Source of the DNA: a virus
Virus record (IMG/VR): IMGVR_UViG_3300022932_000011
Location: 1 to 38,036 of that record
Strand: one strand, 5' to 3'
DNA: 38,036 bases
The notes under the pieces were generated by a model, which had not been told where the DNA came from, made no database searches, and saw only the letters and a list, made by a program, of their open reading frames with translations. The translations under genes were made by a program, and so were the position numbers. Positions 27,170 to 32,985 of the stretch are shown one piece after another (position 1 is the stretch's first letter; every line of letters starts with the position of its first letter).

Positions 27170-27451
27170 ATGTTAACAAAATGTTTAATTTGTGGTTTGG
27201 TAAATGAGTTTGAGGAAAAGCGAGATAACATCAGACGATGTCCTAACATCTTATGTTTGAAAGAATTACGTTTTAATAAACTTTCATACGAAGCCAATTT
27301 CACACAATCTGGTGTCAGTCACACCTATATCCATTATTGGAGTAATTATAAAACTCTGTGTGATGGTGTAATGAAAGATGGTCAAGTAAGTTACAGAGAA
27401 CTTTTTCCATTGCAATACGCTCTTGGTGGTATGGTAAACAATATCACGTGA
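27170..27451 (+). CDS. Hypothetical small zinc-ribbon-like protein
   Basis: A 93-residue protein. It has C5-x2-C8 (TKCLICG) and C24-x4-C29 (RRCPNILCL), which could hold one zinc ion. The rest (YIHYWSNYKTLCDGVMKDG) is unassigned. It starts after GAAAGGATATAT with the same late-gene base style. It sits between the spike and the candidate lysis genes. Function is not known. Confidence 0.6.
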   Translation: MLTKCLICGLVNEFEEKRDNIRRCPNILCLKELRFNKLSYEANFTQSGVSHTYIHYWSNYKTLCDGVMKDGQVSYRELFPLQYALGGMVNNIT

Positions 27452-27464
27452 GAGGCATATAATC

Positions 27465-27809
27465 ATGGATAGAAATGGTAAAAATCCTCGTGATACTCAC
27501 GGTCGTATAGATAGCATGGAGCTTATACAAAAAGCTGACATGGCGATTATGCTCGCGGAAAATCGCAAAGCAATTCAATTAAAAGAAGAAATTAAATCTC
27601 AAAATGAACATATGTTAGAAAATCAATCTAATGCATTTAAATGGTTCACAAGTTTCGATGACAGATTAAAGAAACAAGATGAAAAGATTGAGAAATTAAT
27701 TAAGCAAAGCGAAGAAACTAATAGAGATTTATTCAAAATTCAGATTTTATTTCTTACTGGTGTAATTAGTATTATTATCCAGGTCATAAACATATTTTTA
27801 AAAAAATAA
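27465..27809 (+). CDS. Membrane-anchored coiled-coil protein (holin-accessory candidate)
   Basis: A 114-residue protein. Residues 15-90 are charged helix or coiled coil (such as LKKQDEKIEKLIKQSEET), followed by one C-terminal membrane segment (IQILFLTGVISIIIQVINIF, 92-111) and a KK end. This soluble helix plus C-terminal anchor layout is that of XhlA-type haemolysin/holin accessory proteins, next to a multi-span membrane protein at 27995. The leader AGGCATATAATC is identical to that of the gene at 17588. Lysis role is inferred from layout and location. Confidence 0.5.
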   Translation: MDRNGKNPRDTHGRIDSMELIQKADMAIMLAENRKAIQLKEEIKSQNEHMLENQSNAFKWFTSFDDRLKKQDEKIEKLIKQSEETNRDLFKIQILFLTGVISIIIQVINIFLKK

Positions 27810-27864
27810 TAGAAATAACAGATAATTTAATATAATACTATGGAAGATATTGAAAGACATAAAC

Positions 27865-28017
27865 ATGGAAAATAAGATGCAAACAAAAATGACACAAACA
27901 ATGACATGGCAAGAACTAAACGACTATCTTACAGTGGTATTAAAGAGAATAAAACTACGTCGTCAATTGAAAGATTTGGAAGGACTGGAATCTAATGAAC
28001 ATCTTCGAACACCTTAA
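27865..28017 (+). CDS. Hypothetical 50-residue basic helical protein
   Basis: A short ORF, ATG 27865 to TAA 28015-28017, overlapping the next gene's start (27995) by 23 bases. The product begins MENKMQTKMTQTMTWQELND and continues with a basic helix (VVLKRIKLRRQLKDLEGLES). A GAAAGA ribosome-like site lies about eight bases upstream. ATGs at codons 5, 9 and 13 are also possible starts. Coding status is plausible because it fills the gap and is coupled to the membrane gene, but it is not proven. Confidence 0.4.
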   Translation: MENKMQTKMTQTMTWQELNDYLTVVLKRIKLRRQLKDLEGLESNEHLRTP

Positions 28018-28321
28018 TACACCTCATTTTATCCTTATTTCATTAGGATGCTATGTCATTACATTTGTCGCACGTACTTTAATTGAATTTCATGCGCCGA
28101 TATTTAGTATAAGTCCATATTACAGGAAGGTAGTATTACCTATATTTCCTGTTATTTGTGGTTTATTTATATCTTTAAGTTTTGGTCCATTACTTATGGA
28201 TGCCACTATATCTGGCTATTATCCATTTGTCATCGCTTATGGAGCTGTTGCTGGTATGGTATCAGGCTTTATTTTTCGCTCTATTAAAGGTTTAATTCAA
28301 GCGAAGAATCAAAATGAATGA
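27995..28321 (+). CDS. Three-span membrane protein, holin candidate
   Basis: A 108-residue protein with three probable membrane segments (about 12-30, 46-66 and 75-95), a short N-terminus and a basic C-terminal tail (RSIKGLIQAKNQNE). Size, three spans and charged tail match class I holins, which open the inner membrane at the end of infection. It lies in the late operon after the virion genes, beside another membrane protein (27465). No specific holin family is recognised. The stop overlaps the next gene's start. Confidence 0.5.
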   Translation: MNIFEHLNTPHFILISLGCYVITFVARTLIEFHAPIFSISPYYRKVVLPIFPVICGLFISLSFGPLLMDATISGYYPFVIAYGAVAGMVSGFIFRSIKGLIQAKNQNE

Positions 28322-28574
28322 TTGTGAAATTAATCCATTTAAGCTTCAAAAGCTCGCTGATAATATGAGAGATCTTAATACGATTTTAAATGACTGGATG
28401 TTTCATTGTAATGTCTATGGTTTCAATGGCACAGAGGTTAATGAACAAATCTTGGCACGAGCTGAATTTGTCTTTGCTTATTTATTCAAGCATGATTTTT
28501 CTACAGAAGAAGAATATACTGCGCTGTTAATAAAAGCAAATATGAAATATCGTAAACTACAAAATTTTAAATAA
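28314..28574 (+). CDS. Hypothetical 86-residue protein
   Basis: The gene starts at ATG 28314 and overlaps the stop of the membrane protein by eight bases. The product is helical and slightly acidic (NDCEINPFKLQKLADNMRDL; EEYTALLIKANMKYRKLQNF) with two Cys and no membrane segment or signal. It is not recognised. It is in the late rightward operon downstream of the holin candidate, so a lysis-control role is possible but unsupported. Confidence 0.6.
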   Translation: MNDCEINPFKLQKLADNMRDLNTILNDWMFHCNVYGFNGTEVNEQILARAEFVFAYLFKHDFSTEEEYTALLIKANMKYRKLQNFK

Positions 28575-28602
28575 GAACGCTATAAATGAAAAGAATAGAA
28601 AT

Positions 28603-28911
28603 ATGAAATACAATCAATTAGAAATGCAAATATTAACTGGTGTATTGAAACAATACATCGAAAACGAAGAACTTAAAGCTATGATCTTTGATCTTATTTC
28701 CAGTAGTTATGAAATAGCTCCAATGAAGGTCCGCGTTGAGCGCGTTGATGTTCATGACTATGTTTGTGATAAATTAAGAATAACTCATTCCAAATACGTA
28801 CACAAGATCATAAGATTAAGTCTAAATGATCTTGGTGTTAAGTTAAGAAAGATTGAAGGTTATTATTATTTCCTTGGTTTAAGGAAAAAAGAAATTACTC
28901 AAAATCAATAA
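28603..28911 (+). CDS. Hypothetical protein with winged-helix-like C-terminus
   Basis: A 102-residue protein and the last rightward gene. The N-terminal helix (QLEMQILTGVLKQYIENE) is followed by VHDYVCDKLRITHSKYVHK and LNDLGVKLRKIEGYYYFLGL, which reads as helix-helix-beta wing, as in small winged-helix DNA-binding domains. The ribosome site is weak (AAGAATAGAAAT). Its 3' end overlaps the leftward nuclease gene by 17 bases, tail to tail. It could be a late regulator or a phage-type wHTH; confidence in function is low. Confidence 0.55.
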   Translation: MKYNQLEMQILTGVLKQYIENEELKAMIFDLISSSYEIAPMKVRVERVDVHDYVCDKLRITHSKYVHKIIRLSLNDLGVKLRKIEGYYYFLGLRKKEITQNQ

Positions 28912-29428
28912 CTTTAAATTCTTTTACAGCTGATTTTTTATTTGATAAATCATTAAGTGTCATTAATACATTTTGACGATTATTAAATTTATCAAGCTCT
29001 GTAATCGTCCAGCTTTGTTTATATTGAACTTTTCTTAAAAGACATTCAAACTTATAATATTCTCGATGAGAAAGATGTAATATATTACCGAATTTATATT
29101 TTGCCATAAATTCTTTTGCAATACTATTTGCAGCAATGATAATATAATTTACATGTCCAGCAAATTGAGTATCATCGATTAGCATGAAAAAAGGTATTTC
29201 AAGTTTGTTTGCCATCTTACGATGTACTCTCATTTGTTTTGTATTAAGATCCAGTGTAGACTTATTAAGCTCATTGGAGTGTTTGATTTCCAACATAGCT
29301 ATTGCGTCTTCTGAATTATAATCATATAGATAAAAATCTACGTCTTGCATTGCACAATTTCCTGGTAATTTTCGATGTAAAACTGAAACACTGTTATCGC
29401 GAATTGTTGTTTTTTCGTATGATGCCAT
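28895..29428 (-). CDS. PD-(D/E)XK-like nuclease (probable)
   Basis: A 177-residue protein. QDVDFYLYD (28-36, D29/D31), AMLEIKHS (44-51, E47-x-K49) and Q65 in NTKQMRVHRKMANKLEIPFF follow the restriction-endonuclease-like fold, in which D, E-x-K and a downstream Gln form the metal site. It may act as a junction resolvase, VRR-type nuclease or host-DNA nuclease. It lies downstream of a leftward terminator (29513-29540), so it needs its own promoter; a TATAAT box is present at 29468-29473. No clear Shine-Dalgarno precedes the ATG. Converges with and overlaps the 28603 gene. Confidence 0.65.
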   Translation of the reverse strand: MASYEKTTIRDNSVSVLHRKLPGNCAMQDVDFYLYDYNSEDAIAMLEIKHSNELNKSTLDLNTKQMRVHRKMANKLEIPFFMLIDDTQFAGHVNYIIIAANSIAKEFMAKYKFGNILHLSHREYYKFECLLRKVQYKQSWTITELDKFNNRQNVLMTLNDLSNKKSAVKEFKVIDFE

Positions 29429-29467
29429 ACGTAAATGCGATAAATTTAACTGTTTTATATAATTAAT

Positions 29468-29473
29468 ATTATA
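29468..29473 (-). promoter_or_regulatory. Possible -10 box for the nuclease gene
   Basis: A perfect TATAAT on the minus strand (29473 to 29468), preceded by TCTGA, about 40 bases before the ATG of the leftward nuclease gene and downstream of the terminator. No convincing -35 at the right distance; the AT-rich background makes chance likely. Confidence 0.3.
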
Positions 29474-29512
29474 TCAGATGTCGATTTTTATTTTAATGTC
29501 GATTCGGAAATA

Positions 29513-29540
29513 CAAAAAATCCAGCTATTTCTAACTGGAT
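29513..29540 (-). terminator. Leftward rho-independent terminator
   Basis: Read on the minus strand: ATCCAG, ten-base loop, CTGGAT, then TTTTT. The six-bp stem with U-run closes the leftward transcripts from 30.1 kb and separates the secreted-peptide cassette from the nuclease gene. The 29541-29669 stretch between it and the next gene shows no supported gene. Confidence 0.65.
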
Positions 29541-29669
29541 CATTTGCAACAATTCCAAATTACTCAAGACCATCAAGAGAATTAGTAGACCGATGAGCTT
29601 ATTTAAACATCGATCCATACATTATATATATCGTTATTACCTGATTTCAGGAGAAATTTCCAATCTTTT

Positions 29670-29813
29670 TCAATGGATGAAAAAACTAAAAATCATTCCG
29701 AGTCCACCGAGGCAAGTAAGATAATTCCAGTTCTGATGAGCTGTGGTATCGGCGTATGTAAATGACGCTCCAAGAATACCAAGCACCATCATGATTACAA
29801 ATAAAACGATCAT
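29670..29813 (-). CDS. Small two-span membrane protein
   Basis: A 47-residue protein from the ATG at 29813, whose A-T-G-A overlaps the stop of the secreted-peptide gene (29810-29813). Alternative starts are ATG 29828 (52 residues) or TTG 29855 (61). Two hydrophobic stretches (MIVLFVIMMVLGILGASFTY and LTCLGGLGMIFSFFIH) flank a short polar loop. The ATGA coupling argues that it works with the secreted peptide, for example as a partner, transporter part or immunity-type protein; the pairing is seen, the role is inference. Confidence 0.5.
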   Translation of the reverse strand: MIVLFVIMMVLGILGASFTYADTTAHQNWNYLTCLGGLGMIFSFFIH

Positions 29814-29992
29814 CTTGGACCTGTGCATTGAGTAATGCTGCCAGTAACGATACAAGTAGTACCGTTAGAACAGAAAATAGTGTTTCCTACGCGCTGGCAA
29901 GTCACAGACTGCGCTTGCGCCTCTGTAGCAGCGAAGAGTGCGATAACAGAAAGAGAGAGAATAGAGACGATTAGTTTTTTGATGTTGTTCAT
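29810..29992 (-). CDS. Secreted four-cysteine peptide with signal peptide
   Basis: A 60-residue protein. The start is the ATG at 29992, after AAGGAAATCAA, rather than the upstream start at 30052. Residues 1-27 are a textbook Sec signal (NNIKK, then LIVSILSLSVIALFAA, then TEAQA) with cleavage after AQA27. The 33-residue mature peptide has cysteines at 32, 41, 47 and 56, spaced 8-5-8, in two TCxxxGxxxxC half-repeats (TCQRVGNTIFC and TCIVTGSITQC), so two disulfides in the periplasm are likely. The gene has a near-consensus promoter and richer G+C upstream, as expected of an acquired 'moron'. Function is unknown; superinfection exclusion or envelope modification would fit. Confidence 0.7.
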   Translation of the reverse strand: MNNIKKLIVSILSLSVIALFAATEAQAQSVTCQRVGNTIFCSNGTTCIVTGSITQCTGPR

Positions 29993-30051
29993 TTGATTTC
30001 CTTGTTTTGTTCTTGTTTCGCGGCGGTTTGTCGTAGCCTCGGTAGGTGTCA

Positions 30052-30080
30052 TACATAGTCAGTGGATGATGAGGTGTCAA
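30052..30080 (-). promoter_or_regulatory. Sigma70-type promoter of the secreted-peptide cassette
   Basis: On the minus strand, a perfect -35 TTGACA (30080-30075), a 17-base spacer and TATGTA (30057-30052, weak -10). Transcription would start near 30045 with a leader of about 50 bases before ATG 29992. The leader is rich in G+C for this genome (ACCGCCGCGAAAC). Confidence 0.6.
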
Positions 30081-30098
30081 GAGGCATGACGCAGCGCG

Positions 30099-30176
30099 TT
30101 ATTTAAAATTCTTCCGCCATAGAGTTGGATGTATCCAAACATAATAAACTGATGCTGCCATTATAAATGTAATCAT
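30099..30176 (-). CDS. 25-residue membrane microprotein
   Basis: ATG at 30176 overlaps the stop of the 71-residue gene as ATGA (30173-30176); TAA is at 30099. The product starts MITFIMAASVYYVWIHP and ends in a basic tail (LWRKNFK), a single short hydrophobic helix. It continues the chain of 1- and 4-base overlaps of this operon, the main reason to call it a gene. No homolog is recognised. Confidence 0.45.
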   Translation of the reverse strand: MITFIMAASVYYVWIHPTLWRKNFK

Positions 30177-30388
30177 TTGAAATTCTTTAGTTTATAGTCT
30201 TCTTTAATTTGTTCGTATAATTTCAATATTTCTTCATCAATAGTTTTATTGATTGATGCAATGAATTCTGATTTAGTTCCAAATTCATTTCCATTTTGGT
30301 CGCGATATCGATTTCCTGTTTCTAATTTACTTACTGACTCAATCATTTCTGCGATATATTCGATTGTTATTTTAACTCTATTCATCAT
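30173..30388 (-). CDS. Hypothetical 71-residue protein
   Basis: A charged helical protein (MMNRVKITIEYIAEMIESV; EEILKLYEQIKEDYKLKNFK). The middle, DQNGNEFGTKSEFIASINKT, resembles the C-terminal TKDEFITKSEFKKLIEK of the zinc-ribbon protein at 32986, suggesting a shared small motif. ATGA overlaps at both ends bind it into the leftward operon. Not recognised. Confidence 0.65.
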   Translation of the reverse strand: MMNRVKITIEYIAEMIESVSKLETGNRYRDQNGNEFGTKSEFIASINKTIDEEILKLYEQIKEDYKLKNFK

Positions 30389-30783
30389 TTGTAAACCGCC
30401 AATTTATAATTTTTAATAATTAATCTTTTTGCCTGAATCCAGTTAATAGTAGTATCTTTTCCTGATATCCAGTTGTCTGAATTATCATCATCAATATTAT
30501 CTAATGTTTCGTTAATAACTAAACCATCTCGATTAATTTTTAAATAACATTGCGTGCTTTCTAAATAGGTTCGCATATAACCTTCACGCATCTGCCACTT
30601 TAATGATTCATCTTTACAAATTAAATTCATTACAACTAATTGTTTGGCGGTTGGAGTCAATAATTCCATTTGTTTTTGTATAGCTTCTTTTGCCATCTTA
30701 AAATATTTTGAATTAAATGAACCAATAATGTTCTTGCCATACTGTTTTTCTAATGCATTTTCAAAAGAATTAAAGTCAATCAT
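30385..30783 (-). CDS. Hypothetical 132-residue protein
   Basis: A mostly helical protein (FENALEKQYGKNIIGSFNSK; KEAIQKQMELLTPTAKQLVV) with an acidic DNIDDDNSDNW segment and a C-terminal NWIQAKRLIIKNYKLA. The last motif resembles NWIEAHRTLMELWYRK in the protein of equal length at 31625, so the two may be distant paralogs. ATGA overlaps with both neighbours. Function unknown; early leftward position suggests host take-over or replication support. Confidence 0.65.
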   Translation of the reverse strand: MIDFNSFENALEKQYGKNIIGSFNSKYFKMAKEAIQKQMELLTPTAKQLVVMNLICKDESLKWQMREGYMRTYLESTQCYLKINRDGLVINETLDNIDDDNSDNWISGKDTTINWIQAKRLIIKNYKLAVYK

Positions 30784-31004
30784 TTTTTACTCTCTTGTTT
30801 CATCGCTGCATTGATTTTAGATAAAAGATCATTTACTGTTTCTAAATCTTTAAGTAATTGTTTTCGAATTTCATTATTAGCTTTAAACGCTTCAACTAAA
30901 TATTGGTAATTAGGACTTGCAGTTACTGGCATTGATTCTTCATCATTTAGTTTAATTGTTTTCATTTTCTTTACTATCTTTTTTAATTGCTTCTTTGTTT
31001 TCAT
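30780..31004 (-). CDS. Hypothetical basic coiled-coil protein
   Basis: A 74-residue protein with a strongly basic N-terminus (KTKKQLKKIVKKMKTIK) and an amphipathic helix (FKANNEIRKQLLKDLETVND). The make-up suits a small nucleic-acid-binding or dimeric protein. ATGA overlaps at both ends. Not recognised. Confidence 0.65.
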   Translation of the reverse strand: MKTKKQLKKIVKKMKTIKLNDEESMPVTASPNYQYLVEAFKANNEIRKQLLKDLETVNDLLSKINAAMKQESKK

Positions 31005-31297
31005 TTTACACCTAATGGTTTTAATTTATATCTTGGACAATACACGTCAAATCTTGTTGATAGATCTTTATCTGAAATGAATTTCCAATTTAGTTTTTGA
31101 AGTTTATCAACAGGATCAGGAGTTCCAAATGCGTAAAATACTACTTCTTCAATTTTATCAGGAACTCCTTCATAACTTTCTTCAGATACAAAATACTCTG
31201 TTCCATTTGAATCTATCGCATAGTTTCCATTCATCTTTTCAATCCAAAACATATATTGCCTTGAAGATAAAGCGGCTAAATAACATCCTTTTTTCAT
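31001..31297 (-). CDS. Hypothetical 98-residue protein
   Basis: A mixed alpha/beta protein (YLAALSSRQYMFWIEKMNGN; DKIEEVVFYAFGTPDPVD; LNWKFISDKDLSTRFDV). The frequent Trp/Tyr/Phe and 'W-I-E' pattern recall other small genes of this operon but give no family. ATGA overlaps at both ends. Confidence 0.65.
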   Translation of the reverse strand: MKKGCYLAALSSRQYMFWIEKMNGNYAIDSNGTEYFVSEESYEGVPDKIEEVVFYAFGTPDPVDKLQKLNWKFISDKDLSTRFDVYCPRYKLKPLGVK

Positions 31298-31491
31298 ATC
31301 TTAAATCCTATGAATATCATATTTTGTAATGCTTCGTTAATTTCTTTTATTTGACTTTCAAGTTTTTCTAATTGAAATTTTTCTACATCAAGCTGATGCT
31401 GTAAATCATCTCTGAATCTAATAATATCTTCTATTGAATTTAAACTTGATGGTAAGAACGTTGGATACATTGGTTTCATTTCCATACTCAT
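31294..31491 (-). CDS. Hypothetical 65-residue coiled-coil protein
   Basis: The N-terminus is Met/Pro-rich (MSMEMKPMYPTFLPSS), followed by a long amphipathic helix (RFRDDLQHQLDVEKFQLEKL, then ESQIKEINEALQNM) that should form a coiled-coil dimer. ATGA overlaps at both ends. Not recognised. Confidence 0.65.
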   Translation of the reverse strand: MSMEMKPMYPTFLPSSLNSIEDIIRFRDDLQHQLDVEKFQLEKLESQIKEINEALQNMIFIGFKI

Positions 31492-31625
31492 TTTATTTCC
31501 TTAACCAAAATTTTAATGAATCGATAACCTTTGATGTATTCAGGCTCTTTTTCAAATTCCTTGACTTCGTATTTTACGCCATCAATTATAATTTCTTTAC
31601 TATCTTTTTTCTCAATTAATTCCAT
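31488..31625 (-). CDS. Hypothetical 45-residue protein
   Basis: ATG at 31625 shares one base with the preceding stop (TAATG), and the stop overlaps the next ATG (ATGA at 31488-31491). The product starts MELIEKKDSKEIIIDGVKYE and ends KGYRFIKILVKEIK: a compact charged beta/alpha peptide. The perfect coupling at both ends makes it a real gene. Confidence 0.65.
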   Translation of the reverse strand: MELIEKKDSKEIIIDGVKYEVKEFEKEPEYIKGYRFIKILVKEIK

Positions 31626-32023
31626 TATTTTACATTCCATATATCGTTTTTCCAACTCATCATTACTTCATATTCCGCAACTGTCAAACCAACTTCCAAA
31701 GCCTTTTCTTGTTTTGATCTAGAAGCTTCAAGTTTTCTAACTGACTCTTTCCTATACCATAGTTCCATTAGTGTTCTATGAGCTTCGATCCAATTAACTG
31801 GATACTCATTAGGAGAATGAGCCGGTGTATTCATCCAACGAACAATATGCTTTCTATCATTTCCATAAACGAATAGAAATTTATCGTCAAGCTGAATTCT
31901 AACACATCCAACTTCAGTTCCTGGTTCAACAAAGAATTCTCCACCAACTTCAACTGCTAACTTCTGAAGCTCACTCATGTTTCTTTTACAATAATCTGTT
32001 AATTCTTTACTAATTGTTCTCAT
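31625..32023 (-). CDS. Hypothetical 132-residue protein
   Basis: An alpha/beta protein: helical N-terminus (KELTDYCKRNMSELQKLAVE), a beta region (GGEFFVEPGTEVGCVRIQLD, DKFLFVYG) and a C-terminal half with NWIEAHRTLMELW and LEASRSKQEKALEVGLT. It shares the NWI.A.R motif with the protein at 30385. Coupled by ATGA upstream and TAATG downstream. Function not known. Confidence 0.65.
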   Translation of the reverse strand: MRTISKELTDYCKRNMSELQKLAVEVGGEFFVEPGTEVGCVRIQLDDKFLFVYGNDRKHIVRWMNTPAHSPNEYPVNWIEAHRTLMELWYRKESVRKLEASRSKQEKALEVGLTVAEYEVMMSWKNDIWNVK

Positions 32024-32223
32024 TTTTTTTCTCCGTATACTTTATTTGAAAGATGATCGTGTTGTTGTTTTAAATAACTTACAAGATGTTCGTTATCACT
32101 AACTGATTGTTTTAAGAAAATAATTATTTGTTCTTGATTATTCATTTGTTTTTTAATAACATAAATTGTAATTGATGTTATTATTGATGCTAATGCTAAA
32201 ATTGCCACTACTAATGTACTCAT
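32020..32223 (-). CDS. Small membrane-anchored helical protein
   Basis: A 67-residue protein with one N-terminal membrane segment (LVVAILALASIITSITIYVI, 4-23), then KKQ and a long polar helix (FLKQSVSDNEHLVSYLKQQH). The layout resembles an inner-membrane spanin or a membrane-tethered coiled coil. Its place among early-type leftward genes rather than the lysis region argues against a spanin. ATGA overlaps at both ends. Confidence 0.6.
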   Translation of the reverse strand: MSTLVVAILALASIITSITIYVIKKQMNNQEQIIIFLKQSVSDNEHLVSYLKQQHDHLSNKVYGEKK

Positions 32224-32486
32224 TTGTATTTCCTACCTCTTTTTTGGCTTACTATCCAATAATATTGTTTATTCATATCAATGACGAAATAGATATCCAT
32301 GACATAATCGCCAAGGATAACATCAACTCGCTGTATGGCATTGGTATACATCATATTCTTTTTAATCTCAATATCACAGTGGTCGTAAACCTGTCTGCTC
32401 AATATCGGATCCATGCCGTTTTTGTTTTTGCTAGTTCGTGGTTCAATGAACCAGTATTTCACAAATTTTCTATTATCTTGTTTCAT
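32220..32486 (-). CDS. Hypothetical 88-residue protein
   Basis: A beta-rich protein with frequent Tyr and Ile (IQRVDVILGDYVMDIYFVID; QYYWIVSQKRGRKYK) and a basic C-terminal tail. The ribosome site AAGGATGAAAATAG precedes the ATG. It is the first larger gene of the overlapping operon, preceded by a 37-residue hydrophobic ORF. Not recognised. Confidence 0.65.
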   Translation of the reverse strand: MKQDNRKFVKYWFIEPRTSKNKNGMDPILSRQVYDHCDIEIKKNMMYTNAIQRVDVILGDYVMDIYFVIDMNKQYYWIVSQKRGRKYK

Positions 32487-32504
32487 CTATTTTCATCCTT
32501 ATTA

Positions 32505-32618
32505 TCAGTAGCATCTGGCTACCTCTGTCTTCCTATAAATATACCATTTCAGTGATAGAAATGCTAAAAAATAAATAAAATAATTAAAATAAAATAGTAG
32601 AAATAGAAGACCGGTCAT
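32505..32618 (-). CDS. 37-residue membrane microprotein (candidate operon leader gene)
   Basis: ATG at 32618 follows AAAGGAG with five-base spacing, one of the best ribosome sites in the window; TGA is at 32507-32505, 18 bases before the next ATG. The product is one hydrophobic helix (GLLFLLFYFNYFIYFLAFLS, residues 3-22) with a basic, polar tail (KWYIYRKTEVARCY). An alternative ATG at 32622 gives only 12 codons and is too close to the ribosome site. It may be a membrane-acting effector or a leader peptide. Confidence 0.5.
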   Translation of the reverse strand: MTGLLFLLFYFNYFIYFLAFLSLKWYIYRKTEVARCY

Positions 32619-32669
32619 TCATTCTCCTTTTCAGGATCAGAAAAACCGGTTTGCAGTAAAACTTCTACT
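32596..32669. repeat. Nested inverted repeats upstream of the small-gene operon
   Basis: AGTAGAA (32596-32602) pairs with TTCTACT (32663-32669). Inside it, TAGAAG (32604-32609) can pair with CTTCTA (32662-32667) as an alternative, and two ACCGGT palindromes lie at 32610-32615 and 32645-32650. The element includes the ribosome site and start of the 37-residue gene, so pairing could control its translation. Confidence 0.45.
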
Positions 32670-32916
32670 CTCAACTTTTAGAGAATCTACTTCGTTTCGT
32701 TTTAAGTCAACCTATACTTGAGGAGTCTGTACTTATCTTCAGCTTCTGTCTAACTCGCGCTAGATTTGTTCATCAGATTTTCTGCGGCGCCACTGTTTCT
32801 AAATCGTGCCTAACTAACTTTTGGATATCTCCTAAATCGAGATATAGATATATTATTCTATTACCTACTTCTTTGTAGTTCTGCAGTGCAGAAAATAAAG
32901 AATAAGAAAGAAACAA
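32619..32916 (-). other. Non-coding leader region of the leftward small-gene operon
   Basis: Nearly 300 bases without a supported gene, between the terminator of the helicase operon and the microprotein gene. It holds a possible promoter (32682-32710), hairpins TTCTGC-AGT-GCAGAA (32879-32893) and ATATCTC...GAGATAT (32825-32845), and a GGCGCC palindrome near 32786. It may be a structured leader RNA or promoter/operator zone; nothing more can be seen. Confidence 0.5.
32682..32710 (-). promoter_or_regulatory. Possible promoter of the small-gene operon
   Basis: On the minus strand TTGACT (32710-32705), a 17-base spacer and GATTCT (32687-32682). The -35 is good and the -10 poor. A start near 32675 would give a leader of about 57 bases before ATG 32618. 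A promoter is needed here because a terminator lies just upstream at 32912-32945. Confidence 0.35.
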
Positions 32917-32945
32917 AAACACCAGGAACGGAGGACCTGGTGTTT
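32912..32945 (-). terminator. Leftward terminator of the helicase operon
   Basis: AAACACCAGG (32917-32926) pairs with CCTGGTGTTT (32936-32945), a 10-bp stem with a nine-base loop. On the minus strand the second arm runs into TTTTTGTTTC. It ends the helicase / zinc-ribbon transcript 40 bases after the stop at 32986. Confidence 0.8.
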
Positions 32946-32985
32946 CTATATGCCAAGACGTATTCAATGTCTTACAAATTATATA

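Noticed and set aside
29546-29600. 26-codon minus-strand ORF running through the 29513-29540 terminator
   Set aside because: No ribosome site, and its reading frame crosses the terminator hairpin; not enough to call.
29993-30052. N-terminal extension of the secreted peptide by 20 codons
   Set aside because: Would bury the signal peptide, and the ATG at 29992 has a strong AAGGAAATCAA site.
32773-32967. Minus-strand ORF of 64 codons downstream of the zinc-ribbon gene
   Set aside because: Its start codons lie within or before the terminator at 32912-32945 and it has no ribosome site; the region reads better as leader DNA.
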